Source of the DNA: Mycolicibacterium litorale
GTDB lineage: Bacteria > Actinomycetota > Actinomycetes > Mycobacteriales > Mycobacteriaceae
DNA length: 64,000 bases
Direction of reading: 5' to 3'
Assembly: GCF_014218295.1 (NCBI RefSeq)
Contig: NZ_AP023287.1
Span: 1,860,001 to 1,924,000 of the forward strand
Below, in pieces: positions 8,777-21,330 of this stretch. Under the pieces are notes generated by a model. It saw only the letters and a list, made by a program, of their open reading frames with translations, did not search any database and was not told the origin of the DNA. Both the position numbers and the translations under genes were made by a program. Each line of letters begins with the position of its first letter. Within the stretch, counting starts at the first letter, position 1.

Positions 8777-9787
8777 GTGAGTGTCTACGCCGCCGCGACC
8801 GGCATCGGATCCTGGCCCGGAGCCAACCCGCGGCATGCTGCCGAAGTCGTGGTCGGCGAGCTGCACACCCTGCCCCACCTGGTGGAGCTCCCTTCACGCG
8901 GAGTGGGTGCCGACATGATCGGGCGCGCCGGAGCGCTGCTGGTCGACATCGGCATCGACATCGTGCCCCGCGGTTATCGCATCGCCGCCGGTCGAAGCTC
9001 GGCTGTCCGCCGCGCGAAGAGCCTCCTCGACGAGGACGTCGACGCGCTCGAGGAGGCGTGGGAGAAGGCGGGCCTGCGCGGTTCCGGGCGCACGGTCAAG
9101 GTGCAGGCGCCAGGGCCGGTCACACTGGCCGCCGAACTCGAACTGCCCAACGGGCACCGTGCGCTCACCGACCACGGCGCCGTCCGCGATCTGGCGGGCT
9201 CTCTGGCCGAGGGCATGGCCGTGCACCGGGCTGAGGTCGCGCGCCGGCTCGACACTCCCGTCGTCGTGCAGTTCGACGAACCGCTGCTGCCTTCCGCGCT
9301 GGCCGGCCGGCTCACCGGCGTCACCAGTCTCACGCCGGTGCATCCCGTCGACGAGGCGGTCGCCATCCAGCTGCTCGACGAATGCGTCGACCGGGTCGGC
9401 GGTGATGTCGCGCTGCACATCTGTGCCGTCGATCTGCCTTGGAAACTGTTGCAGCGCAGCCAGATCCGTGCTGTGGCTGTGGACACCGGCACGCTCGCCG
9501 CAGAGGACCTCGACGGGATCGGCGAATTCCTGGAGTCGGGGCGCACCGTACTGCTCGGCGTGGTGCCGGGGACGCCGCCGGCGGCGCGGCCGTCGGTGGA
9601 ACAGGTCGCGGGCAACGCGGTATCGCTCACCGACCGCCTGGGCTTCCCGCGCGCGGTGCTGCGCGAGCGCATCGGCGTCACCCCCGCCTGCGGGCTGGCC
9701 ACCGCCACGCCGGAGTGGGCGCGTACCGCCGTCGAACTCACCCAGAAGACCGCCGACGCGTTCGCCGAGGATCCCGACGCCATCTAG
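8777..9787 (+). CDS. MetE C-terminal-domain-like protein (Rv3015c-like)
   Basis: 336 residues, about half the length of full cobalamin-independent methionine synthase; only the catalytic TIM-barrel half is present. Candidate zinc ligands of MetE are kept: His and Cys in ALHICAVD and the Cys in TPACGLAT. The GTG at 8777 fits the TAGGGT box upstream and gives MSVYAAATGIGSWPG. Stand-alone MetE cores transfer methyl groups in other prokaryotes, but the donor and acceptor here are unknown; it may not be a methionine synthase. Confidence 0.75.
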   Translation: MSVYAAATGIGSWPGANPRHAAEVVVGELHTLPHLVELPSRGVGADMIGRAGALLVDIGIDIVPRGYRIAAGRSSAVRRAKSLLDEDVDALEEAWEKAGLRGSGRTVKVQAPGPVTLAAELELPNGHRALTDHGAVRDLAGSLAEGMAVHRAEVARRLDTPVVVQFDEPLLPSALAGRLTGVTSLTPVHPVDEAVAIQLLDECVDRVGGDVALHICAVDLPWKLLQRSQIRAVAVDTGTLAAEDLDGIGEFLESGRTVLLGVVPGTPPAARPSVEQVAGNAVSLTDRLGFPRAVLRERIGVTPACGLATATPEWARTAVELTQKTADAFAEDPDAI

Positions 9788-9855
9788 GCTCGTCGACTCT
9801 GCGTCCACGGCGAAGAACGTCGAGTAGGCGACGCCCTGCACGGAGAGTCAACGCC

Positions 9856-11463
9856 TCAGCGGCGTAGGTCTTTTCGCAGGATCTTGCCCGACGCCGACTT
9901 CGGGATCGCCTCGATGAACTCGACCTTGCGGACCTTCTTGTAGGGCGCGACCTGACCGGCGACGAACTCCATCACCTCGGCCTCGCTCAGCGACGCCCCC
10001 GGCTGCAGCACCACGAACGCCTTCGGCACCTCTTCACCGGATTCGGTGTCGACGACGCCGATGACGGCCGCGTCGGCGATCGCGTCGTGCGACAGGAGCA
10101 CCGCCTCGAGTTCGGCGGGCGGCACCTGGTAGCCCTTGTACTTGATCAGCTCCTTGAGCCGGTCGACGATGTAGACGCAGCCGTGCGCGTCCACCTGGGC
10201 CAGATCGCCGGTGTGCAACCAGCCCTCGTCGTCGATGGTCTCGCGGGTGGCCTTCTCGTTGTTGAGATAGCCCGCCATCACGTTGGGGCCGCGGAACCAC
10301 AGCTCACCGGTGGGGCTGACTCCGCTTGCCGGAATGTCGATCTCGGCGCCCGTTTCCGGATCGGTGATCCGGCTCTCGGAGTTCGGCACGGTCCACCCGC
10401 TCGACGCCAACGGCGCCACCGTGCCCACGAACTCCATGCCCCCGTCGAACGGCGTGACGTGGCTGACCGGGCTGAGTTCACTCATCCCGTAGCCCTGCAC
10501 CACCGCGCAGCCCAGCCGCTCGGCGACGGCGTGGCCGAGGTCGGCGTCGAGCGGTGCGGCCCCCGACATGATGCCGCGCAGCGAGGACAGGTCGTACTCG
10601 TCGATCAGCGGATGCTTGGCGAGGGCGACGGCCACCGGCGGCGCGATGAACGCGTACGTGCACTTGTGGTCGGCGATGTTGGCGAGGAACTGGGTGAGGT
10701 CGAAGCTGGGCATGATCACCAGGGCGGCCCGGGCGTGCAGCGCCGCGTTGAGCAGCACGGTCATCCCGTAGATGTGGAAGAACGGCAGGACGGCCAGAAT
10801 CCGGTCGTCGGCGGTCATACCCTGCACGGGCCGGATCTGCGCGACGTTGGCCACCAGGTTGCGGTGGGTGAGCATGACCCCCTTGGGGTTGCCGGTCGTG
10901 CCCGAGCTGTACGGCAGCACCGCCAGATGGGTGGCCGGGTCGAAGTCCACCTCCGGGGCGGGAAGTCCCGGCCCGACCAGATCCGCGGCGTTGGGGTGCC
11001 CGTCGGCCGCCGCGCCCGGCCCGTCCAGCACGATGACACGGTCGTCGGCGAGCCCGACGGCGGCCGCGCCCTCGGCGGCCTGCGCGAGCAGCGGCGTGAC
11101 GGTCACCAACATCATGGCCCGGGAGTCGGTCAGCTGTTTGGCGATGTCCTTGGCCGTGAACAGCGCGTTGATCGTGGTGGCGGTCGCACCGGCACGCAGG
11201 ATGCCGTGGAACGCGATCGCGAAGGCCGCGCTGTTCGGAGCGAGCAGTCCGACCACGTCACCGACGCCGACACCACGGTCGGCGAGCGCACCGGCGAACG
11301 CGTCGATGCGGGCGAGCATCTCGCCGTAGGTGAGCTGGTCACCGGACCGGGTGTCGATCAGCGCGATCCGGGCCGTGTCGGTGTCGTCGACGTCGCTGAA
11401 CAGGTAGTCGTAGACGCTGGTGGTGGGGATCTGGACGGCGGGGTATGGGCTGGCGAAACTCAT
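9856..11463 (-). CDS. 4-coumarate-CoA-ligase-like acyl-CoA synthetase (FadD family)
   Basis: 535 residues, full length for the adenylate-forming family. It has the phosphate-binding A3 loop SSGTTGNPKG (186-195), the TGD motif in GWLHTGDL, and the C-terminal catalytic lysine K527 in PKSASGKILRK. It activates a carboxylic acid to acyl-AMP and then acyl-CoA. It lies 36 nt downstream of the YjbR-like gene in the same direction. I do not recall this gene in the M. tuberculosis neighbourhood. The substrate cannot be assigned. Confidence 0.88.
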   Translation of the reverse strand: MSFASPYPAVQIPTTSVYDYLFSDVDDTDTARIALIDTRSGDQLTYGEMLARIDAFAGALADRGVGVGDVVGLLAPNSAAFAIAFHGILRAGATATTINALFTAKDIAKQLTDSRAMMLVTVTPLLAQAAEGAAAVGLADDRVIVLDGPGAAADGHPNAADLVGPGLPAPEVDFDPATHLAVLPYSSGTTGNPKGVMLTHRNLVANVAQIRPVQGMTADDRILAVLPFFHIYGMTVLLNAALHARAALVIMPSFDLTQFLANIADHKCTYAFIAPPVAVALAKHPLIDEYDLSSLRGIMSGAAPLDADLGHAVAERLGCAVVQGYGMSELSPVSHVTPFDGGMEFVGTVAPLASSGWTVPNSESRITDPETGAEIDIPASGVSPTGELWFRGPNVMAGYLNNEKATRETIDDEGWLHTGDLAQVDAHGCVYIVDRLKELIKYKGYQVPPAELEAVLLSHDAIADAAVIGVVDTESGEEVPKAFVVLQPGASLSEAEVMEFVAGQVAPYKKVRKVEFIEAIPKSASGKILRKDLRR

Positions 11464-11499
11464 GGTGTCCCGATCGAACCACGAGCGGCGCCCGCGCGG

Positions 11500-11895
11500 T
11501 CAGACTCCGTCGAGTTGCTTGACCAACCGGCGCGGCGCGACCAGCCGATAGGAGGCGTCGACCAGCTCGCGCACCTCCTCCCAGTCGACGGCGGCTCTGT
11601 CGAAGTCGAGGCCCAACCAACCCGAGGGGCCCAGGTAGGCGGGCACGAAGAACCGGTCGTCGGCCCGCAGCGCCTCATGGTCGGACTCGTCGACCTTGAC
11701 CATCACGCAGTGCGGCACGCTGGCCATCGTCCCCGTCTCCTTGGTGCTGCCGCCGTACATCGCGAACATCTTCGACACGAAGAAACCCGGTCTGCCGTGC
11801 GAGATCTTCTCCTGGGCCGCCGGATAGCCGAGCGCGATCGTGCGCAGTTCGGCAAGGCCGGGATCGTCGTCGCGGAACATGATCGGATGCGGCAC
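11500..11895 (-). CDS. MmcQ/YjbR family DNA-binding-like protein
   Basis: 131 residues. The C-terminal pattern FFVPAYLGPSGWLGLDF followed by VDWEEVRELVDASYRLVAPRRL is typical of the MmcQ/YjbR (CyaY-like fold) family of small proteins of uncertain function. It starts with GTG; TAGCCT lies 6 nt upstream on the minus strand, so the transcript is probably leaderless. It is divergent from ligA and followed by the acyl-CoA ligase gene. Confidence 0.8.
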   Translation of the reverse strand: MPHPIMFRDDDPGLAELRTIALGYPAAQEKISHGRPGFFVSKMFAMYGGSTKETGTMASVPHCVMVKVDESDHEALRADDRFFVPAYLGPSGWLGLDFDRAAVDWEEVRELVDASYRLVAPRRLVKQLDGV

Positions 11896-11901
11896 AACGC
11901 C

Positions 11902-11907
11902 AGGCTA
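11902..11907 (-). promoter_or_regulatory. -10 box of the YjbR/acyl-CoA ligase operon
   Basis: TAGCCT on the minus strand, 6 nt from the GTG at 11895; leaderless spacing. Confidence 0.5.
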
Positions 11908-11941
11908 ACCTCACCCCCGGAGCGTTGTCGGTGCTGCGCGA

Positions 11942-15608
<3,667 letters not shown>

Positions 15609-15612
<4 letters not shown>

Positions 15613-16064
15613 GACAGGGCGGCCGCGTTCACCCCTCCCACCGCCAACAGCACGACGGCCGTCGCGATCGCCGACGGGTGCAGGCGCTCGCCCTCGATCA
15701 AATCCCGGAAGCGTCCGGGCACCGCCACCTCCAGCACGACGAGCGCCACCCCCTGCAGCACCACCCCCACGAGCCCGTAGACGGCGGCGTCCAGGAGCCC
15801 CTGACCGAGTTCGTTGGAGCTGGCGATGATGGCGCTGACGACGACGATCGCCAGCGCGGCGTACATGCCGGAGGCGACGGCGACGGCGTTGGGCCGCGAT
15901 TCGACGAACACCAGCCGGCGCAGACTGCCGGGGGTCAGCAAATCCATCAGAACGAAGCCGGCGGCCAGGACGAACGCTCCGATGACGAAGTACAGGATCG
16001 CGGCCACCGCGTTCTGCGCGAGGCTCTCACCGCTGATGGTGCCGAACTCGACAGCCAGGTACAT
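15609..16064 (-). CDS. DUF350 membrane protein (YjfL-like, Rv2600-like)
   Basis: 151 residues, almost all in four hydrophobic helices. The repeated DUF350 half-units ([19 protein letters not shown] and [18 protein letters not shown]) indicate a small integral membrane protein. Function is unknown. It is coupled by ATGA to the spermidine-synthase-like gene and lies 21 nt after the DUF4247 gene. The constant pairing of DUF350 with a polyamine-enzyme gene suggests a shared membrane process. Confidence 0.82.
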
Positions 16065-16085
16065 CGGATTCTCCTTCGTGGGGTG

Positions 16086-16517
16086 TCACTTCGAACCGTC
16101 GGGACCGCCCGGGCTGCCCCCGGACCCACCGGACGGTGAGCCGGGGTAGAAGCCGGGGCCGAGGAAGATGAACCCGCCGGAGTTGTAGCGAGCGCCGAGA
16201 TCCTCGACGCGGATGGTGCAGGGGCGGGCGCCGTCGGGGCCGACGATGACGATCTCGTCGTCGTAGCGCAGGTACGTCGATCCGCGGTCGGTCATCCGCG
16301 CTTCGGGCGGGACCTCCGCGGCCAGTGAGTCGGCCACCGCGCTCGGGGAACCGCTGCACGTGTAGTCGGTGCCGTTCGTGTCACCGGCGTAGCGCGTGTA
16401 GTTCGTGGCGACGTGGTCGCGGATGTTGCCGCCCATCAACGAGATTCCGAGCAGCAGGCAGAGCACGCCGCCGGCGGCGAGGACGCCCGACAGGGTGAAC
16501 AGGCCGGTGCGGGTCAC
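16086..16517 (-). CDS. DUF4247 exported/membrane protein (Rv2599-like)
   Basis: 143 residues. One N-terminal transmembrane helix (LSGVLAAGGVLCLLLGISLM) is followed by an extracytoplasmic domain with the ATNYTRY and YLRYDDEIVIVGP blocks and two cysteines (DYTCSG, PCTIRV). The C-terminus is a Gly/Ser/Pro tail. The GTG start overlaps the TGA of the DUF2617 gene (GTGA). Family function unknown. Confidence 0.78.
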   Translation of the reverse strand: MTRTGLFTLSGVLAAGGVLCLLLGISLMGGNIRDHVATNYTRYAGDTNGTDYTCSGSPSAVADSLAAEVPPEARMTDRGSTYLRYDDEIVIVGPDGARPCTIRVEDLGARYNSGGFIFLGPGFYPGSPSGGSGGSPGGPDGSK

Positions 16518-17017
16518 GGGCGCCACCGGCTGGTCGTGTACACGGCGGTGCCGCCGTCCGCGGCGGGGTACAGATGCCAGGTCCGCCAGGCCCACCCCGG
16601 CCCGTCGGGTCGGGCCGTGAGGACGGTCAGCGCGGCGTCGTCACCGGGGAACCGGCCACCGAGGGTGTGGCGGTCGGTCCGGCAGCGCTCGGCCAGCCGG
16701 GCCGCGAGCATCGCGAAATCCGTTGCCGCGCAAGCCACTGTTCGTGTGTCGATCCGGTAGCCGGGGGCGTCGTGGTGGCCGGGCAGGGCGCCGCCGTGCG
16801 CGTGCGCCGAGCACGAGACCTCCTCGCTGAACCGGCCGTCGCGGTGTTCGACGGTGACGACGTGGGAGGCCCCGAGCACGCCGAGGACGAGGGTGCCCGC
16901 GCCCGGGTGCGCCAGCCGGAGGGTGGCCAGCGGCTCCGGGGGCGGGGCGTCGAGGGCCAGTCCGAGTGCCGCCCCGTCGACGTCGGCGGGTGCCACGGCC
17001 AGCTCGTGGAACGGCAA
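16514..17017 (-). CDS. DUF2617 protein (Rv2598-like)
   Basis: 167 residues, cytoplasmic, with no membrane segments. Family features include LGVLGASHVV, the His-rich CSAHAHGGALPGHHD and the tail TWHLYPAADGGTAVYTTS. The start is uncertain: a TTG at 17017, 10 nt after the DUF4178 stop with TAGGGG before it, is preferred because upstream in-frame sequence overlaps DUF4178 codons. Function unknown. Confidence 0.7.
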   Translation of the reverse strand: MPFHELAVAPADVDGAALGLALDAPPPEPLATLRLAHPGAGTLVLGVLGASHVVTVEHRDGRFSEEVSCSAHAHGGALPGHHDAPGYRIDTRTVACAATDFAMLAARLAERCRTDRHTLGGRFPGDDAALTVLTARPDGPGWAWRTWHLYPAADGGTAVYTTSRWRP

Positions 17018-17027
17018 GGCGGTGCCC

Positions 17028-17636
17028 CTAGGAGCCGGCCGGGGGAGCCGGATAGACGGTGAGCTCACCGGGCAGCACGGTGCGCCCGACGGACACCTCC
17101 CACGGCATCGAGGGCGCCCAGCGCTCGAACCCCAGGAACGTGTCCTCGGCGCTGTTGGCGTAGTCGACGAAGTCCATGTCACCGCCGGCGGGCAGGCCGG
17201 TGGTGCCCTCCGTCGTGTAGGAGGCCGAGCCGTGTTCGGTCTCGACGAAGCCCACGCCGTCGACGACGTGCGGGCCGCCCGGCTGCAGCTGCAGATCGGG
17301 ACGGCGGGTCCACATCGCGAGTTCGAGACGTCCCTCGTCCTCTTCGACGCTGAACCACAGCGGTTCCTTGCCGCCCTCCAGCAGGTGCTCCCACCAGACG
17401 AACGGGCCCTGGCGCAGCGTCACCGATCCCCGCACCACGTAGTCGACCCCGCCGTAGCTGACGATCGCACCGGGACCCAGCTGACGGGGACCGAACTGCT
17501 GTGGGCTGTCGAACTTCAGCGGGTCGGTGCGCTGCGCCGCCGACTTCGGCTTCTTGGAGCGCTGGAACGCCAGCACCAGGGCGATGACGGCGCCGGCGAA
17601 CAGCGCGATGGCCAGGATGATCAGCAGCGTGCTCAC
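17028..17636 (-). CDS. DUF4178 protein, membrane-anchored (Rv2597-like)
   Basis: 202 residues. One N-terminal transmembrane helix (about 2-25) and an RSKKPKS stop-transfer segment precede a beta-rich DUF4178 domain (GAIVSYGGVDYVVRGSV, WWEHLLEGG, LWFSVEEDEG). First gene of the five-gene set that ends with the spermidine-synthase-like enzyme. The GTG at 17636 is preferred over 17642 because GGAAGG then stands at proper spacing. A minus-strand TACGGT at 17687-17692 is a possible -10 box. Confidence 0.75.
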   Translation of the reverse strand: MSTLLIILAIALFAGAVIALVLAFQRSKKPKSAAQRTDPLKFDSPQQFGPRQLGPGAIVSYGGVDYVVRGSVTLRQGPFVWWEHLLEGGKEPLWFSVEEDEGRLELAMWTRRPDLQLQPGGPHVVDGVGFVETEHGSASYTTEGTTGLPAGGDMDFVDYANSAEDTFLGFERWAPSMPWEVSVGRTVLPGELTVYPAPPAGS

Positions 17637-17719
17637 AGGCACCTTCCAGACGGCGGCCAGGAATCGGTCTCGATCGACCGTAACAGCCGCCGCCCGGAGG
17701 GTCCGTCAGGAATCGTGCG

Positions 17720-18283
17720 TCAGGCGGCGCCGCGCAACGCGTCACGCGCCCGGTCGATCAGCGACGCGAACGGACCGAGCGCGAAGTTGGCGGTCGCCGA
17801 TTCGACGCCCGGATGCGGATGCGTCGGGGCGATGCGTTCGGCGACCTGGACCGCGACGGCGAGGCGCTGCAGCTCTTCGGTGTCGAGGTGCTCTGTCAGG
17901 AGCGGGAACTCCTCGGCTTCTTCCTTCTCGGCGTGTTCGAGAACGGCCGCCTGAAGGTGGATCAGCCCCTTGCTGAATTCCGCGGTATCGATGTCGAGCT
18001 TCTCGAGTTCGGACAGCGCGACCTTGGAGTCGTGCTCTTCGGCGAGGCGCGCGTCGACGACCTCACCGGCGCCCTCGATCTTGCGACGCACCCGGGGGTG
18101 CACCATCATCTCTTCGGCCGTCTCGTGGACGGCCAGCATGGCGCGCAACCGGGTGAACTTCTCACGTTTGGTCTCGGCATCGGCGGCGTCGAGGGTTTCG
18201 GTGAACAGCTGCCGGATCGTGTCGTGCTGCGCCACGAGGTAGTCGACGACGTCCTGACCGGTGGAGATGGGCTTTTGAGCCAC
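17720..18283 (-). CDS. Hemerythrin-like HHE cation-binding protein
   Basis: 187 residues. Spaced His/Glu residues of a four-helix diiron bundle are visible: QHDTIRQLF, HETAEEMMVHP, EEHDSKVAL and HLQAAVLEHAEKEEAEEFP. The GTG at 18283 is chosen because GGAGG lies 10 nt upstream; the ATG at 18301 would include that site in the coding region. Mycobacterial hemerythrin-like proteins are known SigF-dependent stress genes affecting H2O2 response. A good SigF-type promoter lies upstream. Confidence 0.82.
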   Translation of the reverse strand: MAQKPISTGQDVVDYLVAQHDTIRQLFTETLDAADAETKREKFTRLRAMLAVHETAEEMMVHPRVRRKIEGAGEVVDARLAEEHDSKVALSELEKLDIDTAEFSKGLIHLQAAVLEHAEKEEAEEFPLLTEHLDTEELQRLAVAVQVAERIAPTHPHPGVESATANFALGPFASLIDRARDALRGAA

Positions 18284-18348
18284 GGGAGACAACCTCCGCA
18301 TGTCGGGGAAAACGGGATGGCGCAGTGGGCTGCGCGCCGGTCCGTTCA

Positions 18349-18374
18349 GTACCCGTGCCGCCCTGTGGCGAAAC
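18349..18374 (-). promoter_or_regulatory. SigF-type promoter of the hemerythrin-like gene
   Basis: On the minus strand: GTTT, 16-nt spacer, GGGTAC. This nearly matches the mycobacterial SigF consensus GTTT-N15-17-GGGTAT. It is 65 nt upstream of the GTG. Confidence 0.65.
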
Positions 18375-18383
18375 GGCGCAGCG

Positions 18384-18409
18384 GGTTTGGCGGTCGGTGG
18401 CATGGGAAT
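18384..18409 (+). promoter_or_regulatory. SigF-like promoter of the Cys-rich protein gene
   Basis: GGTTT, 15-nt spacer, GGGAAT; one -10 base off the SigF consensus. It starts 9 bp from the divergent SigF-type promoter of the hemerythrin gene. Confidence 0.5.
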
Positions 18410-18442
18410 CCCGATCATCACGAAGACGAGAGGGAGGAAGTC

Positions 18443-18697
18443 ATGGCGACCTGCGATACCTGCGGCAACCACTACGACAAGGCGTTCACCGTGACGTGGG
18501 CCGACGGACGCAGCGCGACATTCGACAGCATCGAGTGCGCAGCGATGCAGGTGGCACCCGAATGCGCACACTGTGGATGCCGGATCCTCGGCCACGGAAT
18601 CGAGACCGAAGATGCGATCTTCTGCTGCGCCCACTGCGCGCGCAAGGACAGCAACGCCGACGTCAACGACCGCTATCCGGTGCCGGCCAGCGGCTGA
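18443..18697 (+). CDS. Small Cys-rich zinc-binding protein (metallothionein-like treble clef)
   Basis: 84 residues with nine cysteines: CDTC (4-7), C32, CAHCGC (41-46) and CCAHC (61-65), plus several His. The second half recalls prokaryotic metallothionein/TRASH-type zinc fingers (CxCxxxxx...FCCxHC). It likely binds Zn or another soft metal. A strong Shine-Dalgarno (GAGGGAGGA) precedes the ATG. It is divergent from the hemerythrin-like gene and appears to share SigF-type control, suggesting a stress or redox/metal role. Confidence 0.75.
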   Translation: MATCDTCGNHYDKAFTVTWADGRSATFDSIECAAMQVAPECAHCGCRILGHGIETEDAIFCCAHCARKDSNADVNDRYPVPASG

Positions 18698-18700
18698 GCA

Positions 18701-19357
18701 TCAGCGCAGGATGGTCGCGACGATGCCTGCGACGTAACCCAGGCGCGCGACCTCCGACGGACGGAACAGCGGTCCGCCGCCGCGGCCCAGCACCACCGCG
18801 GTGCGCGGGTCGCCCAGCGGCGCCGCCGCCAACGTGGTGTCCATGTCGCGCCAGACCTGCGGCACCCAATCGGCGGTGGCGTCGAGGGCTTCTGCGCGCT
18901 CGAGAGGGAGCCACGGTGCCGACGTGGCCACCGTTTCGGGGGCGCCGTGACTGCCGACGACGCGCTGCACCCCGGTGTCGGTGAGCCGCACCACGGTGCA
19001 CCACCCGACCCGCAGCACCCGCGGCGCCTCGTCGGCGAGCACCTGCAGTTTGTCGGCCTTGGGTGCGGCCGCGATGTGGTCGATCAACTCCAGCTCCCGG
19101 TGCGCCTCGAGCAGGCCGGTGTGCGGGCGGATCGTGTCGACGTAGACGCCGGTGAGGCTCTCGGCGGCGGTGATGACGGTGTCGGGCATCGCCCCGGGCG
19201 GCAGCTCGACCACGAGATCGTCGATCGCGTACCCCGTGCCACGCTCCACGACGTCGAGGGACAGGATGTCGGCGCCCACCGAGCCGAGAGCCACGGCCAG
19301 CGAGCCGAGCCGGCCGGGCCGGTCCTCGAGCTGGACCCGCAGCAGGTAGGAAGGCAC
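18701..19357 (-). CDS. ACT domain-containing protein (Rv3013-like)
   Basis: 218 residues, the length I recall for Rv3013. An N-terminal ACT domain ([28 protein letters not shown]) would bind an amino acid. The rest is a GAF-like region of unclear role ([18 protein letters not shown]). The GTG at 19357 gives MPSYLLRV. The gene is convergent with the small zinc protein and divergent from gatC. Confidence 0.8.
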   Translation of the reverse strand: MPSYLLRVQLEDRPGRLGSLAVALGSVGADILSLDVVERGTGYAIDDLVVELPPGAMPDTVITAAESLTGVYVDTIRPHTGLLEAHRELELIDHIAAAPKADKLQVLADEAPRVLRVGWCTVVRLTDTGVQRVVGSHGAPETVATSAPWLPLERAEALDATADWVPQVWRDMDTTLAAAPLGDPRTAVVLGRGGGPLFRPSEVARLGYVAGIVATILR

Positions 19358-19449
19358 GGCGACCACTGTCGCACGGACGGCCGCCGAGAAGCGACTCGAG
19401 GAACCCGGCCTGCCACAGCGCCGCCGACTCGCGGCCCGACCGCCCCGAC

Positions 19450-19455
19450 TAGGCT
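19450..19455 (+). promoter_or_regulatory. -10 box of gatCA
   Basis: TAGGCT, 8 nt before the GTG at 19464. It supports 19464 rather than 19458 as the gatC start and a leaderless transcript. Confidence 0.5.
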
Positions 19456-19463
19456 TCGTGGTC

Positions 19464-19763
19464 GTGTCCCAGATCTCCCGAGACGAGGTGGCCCACCTGG
19501 CCCGACTGGCCCGCCTGGCGCTGAGCGACGATGAACTCGACAGCTTCGCCGGCCAGTTGGACGCCATCCTGGACCATGTCAGCGCGATCCAGTCCGTCGA
19601 CGTCACCGGTGTGAAACCGACCGGCAACCCGCTGACCGACGTCAACGTCATGCGTCCGGACGTGGTGGTGCCCGGCCTCACGCAGGAGCAGGCGCTCGAC
19701 GCCGCACCGAAGGCCGTCGACGGACGCTTCGCGGTCCCGCGCATCCTGGGAGAGCCCGAATGA
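19464..19763 (+). CDS. gatC: Asp/Glu-tRNA amidotransferase subunit C
   Basis: 99 residues, starting [20 protein letters not shown], the family N-terminus. GatC wraps around GatA and GatB and stabilises the complex that converts Glu-tRNA-Gln (and Asp-tRNA-Asn) to the amide form. The stop overlaps the gatA ATG (ATGA). gatB lies further downstream, after pfkA and a cutinase gene. Confidence 0.92.
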   Translation: MSQISRDEVAHLARLARLALSDDELDSFAGQLDAILDHVSAIQSVDVTGVKPTGNPLTDVNVMRPDVVVPGLTQEQALDAAPKAVDGRFAVPRILGEPE

Positions 19764-21241
19764 GCGAGCTGATCCGCGAGACCGCCGCCACGCTGGCCGG
19801 CCGCATCGCCGCCAAGGAGATCTCGGCGACCGAACTCACCCAGGCGTGCCTGGACCAGATCGCCGGCACCGACGAACGCTTCCACGCCTTCCTGCACGTG
19901 GCCGCCGACGAGGCGCTGGCCGAGGCCGCCCGCATCGACTCGGCCGTCGCGGCCGGGGAACGTCTGCCGTCCCCGCTGGCAGGTGTGCCGGTCGCACTCA
20001 AGGACGTGTTCACCACCACCGACATGCCGACCACCTGTGGATCGAAGATCCTCGAGGGTTGGCGGGCGCCCTACGACGCCACGGTCACCCTGCGGCTGCG
20101 GGCGGCGGGGATGCCGATCCTCGGCAAGACCAACATGGACGAATTCGCCATGGGCAGTTCGACCGAGAACTCCGCCTACGGACCGACCCGGAACCCGTGG
20201 GACGTCGAGCGGGTGCCCGGCGGCTCCGGCGGCGGCAGCGCGGCCGCGCTCGCCGCGTACCAGGCGCCGCTGGCCATCGGCACCGACACCGGCGGGTCGA
20301 TCCGCCAGCCCGCGGCGCTGACCGCCACCGTCGGGGTGAAACCGACCTACGGCACGGTGTCGCGGTACGGGCTGATCGCCTGCGCCTCCTCACTGGACCA
20401 GGGCGGGCCGTGCGCGCGCACCGTGCTCGACACCGCACTGCTGCACCAGGTGATCGCCGGGCACGATCCCCGCGATTCCACCTCCGTGCCGGCCGAGGTG
20501 CCCGATGTCGTGGCGGCGGCCCGGGCCGGTGCGGACGGCGATCTGCGGGGTGTGCGGGTCGGGGTGGTCAAACAGTTGCGCGGCGAGGGGTACCAGCCGG
20601 GGGTGCTGTCGTCGTTCACCGCCGCGGTCGAACAGCTCACCGCGCTCGGCGCCGACGTCACCGAGGTGGACTGCCCGAACTTCGATCATTCGCTGGCCGC
20701 CTACTACCTGATCCTGCCGTCGGAGGTGTCGTCGAACCTGGCGCGCTTCGACGCGATGAGGTTCGGGCTGCGCGTCGGGGATGACGGTACGCACAGCGCC
20801 GAAGAGGTGATGGCGCTGACCCGAGCCGCCGGGTTCGGCCCGGAAGTCAAGCGCCGCATCATGATCGGCACGTACGCGCTGTCGGCCGGCTACTACGACG
20901 CCTATTACAACCAGGCGCAGAAGGTCCGCACCCTGATCGCGGGCGACCTCGACAGGGCATACGAGAAGGTCGACGTGCTGGTGTCTCCGGCCACCCCGAC
21001 GACCGCCTTCCCGCTGGGGGAGAAGGTCGACGACCCGCTGGCCATGTACCTGTTCGACCTGTGCACGCTGCCGTTGAACCTGGCCGGGCACTGCGGGATG
21101 TCGGTGCCGTCGGGGTTGTCACCGGACGACAACCTGCCGGTGGGTCTGCAGATCATGGCGCCGGCGCTGGCCGACGACCGGCTGTACCGGGTGGGCGCGG
21201 CCTACGAGGCCGCCCGCGGTCCACTGCCCAGCGCGCTGTAG
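19760..21241 (+). CDS. gatA: Asp/Glu-tRNA amidotransferase subunit A
   Basis: 493 residues, amidase signature family. The Ser-cisSer-Lys triad is visible as K81 (VALKDVF), S156 ([10 protein letters not shown]) and S180 (DTGGSIRQP). It releases ammonia from glutamine and channels it to GatB. Because mycobacteria charge tRNA-Gln with glutamate first, it works with GltX (49433-50914) and tRNA-Gln (51044) in this same window. Confidence 0.95.
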   Translation: MSELIRETAATLAGRIAAKEISATELTQACLDQIAGTDERFHAFLHVAADEALAEAARIDSAVAAGERLPSPLAGVPVALKDVFTTTDMPTTCGSKILEGWRAPYDATVTLRLRAAGMPILGKTNMDEFAMGSSTENSAYGPTRNPWDVERVPGGSGGGSAAALAAYQAPLAIGTDTGGSIRQPAALTATVGVKPTYGTVSRYGLIACASSLDQGGPCARTVLDTALLHQVIAGHDPRDSTSVPAEVPDVVAAARAGADGDLRGVRVGVVKQLRGEGYQPGVLSSFTAAVEQLTALGADVTEVDCPNFDHSLAAYYLILPSEVSSNLARFDAMRFGLRVGDDGTHSAEEVMALTRAAGFGPEVKRRIMIGTYALSAGYYDAYYNQAQKVRTLIAGDLDRAYEKVDVLVSPATPTTAFPLGEKVDDPLAMYLFDLCTLPLNLAGHCGMSVPSGLSPDDNLPVGLQIMAPALADDRLYRVGAAYEAARGPLPSAL

Positions 21242-21330
21242 GGCGCCCACCGCACGATTGTCGTACGCATCGCCCGAGTGGCACGGCGAACAACCGTGCA
21301 CTCGGCGCCAGGTACAGGGAGAATGGGTCC

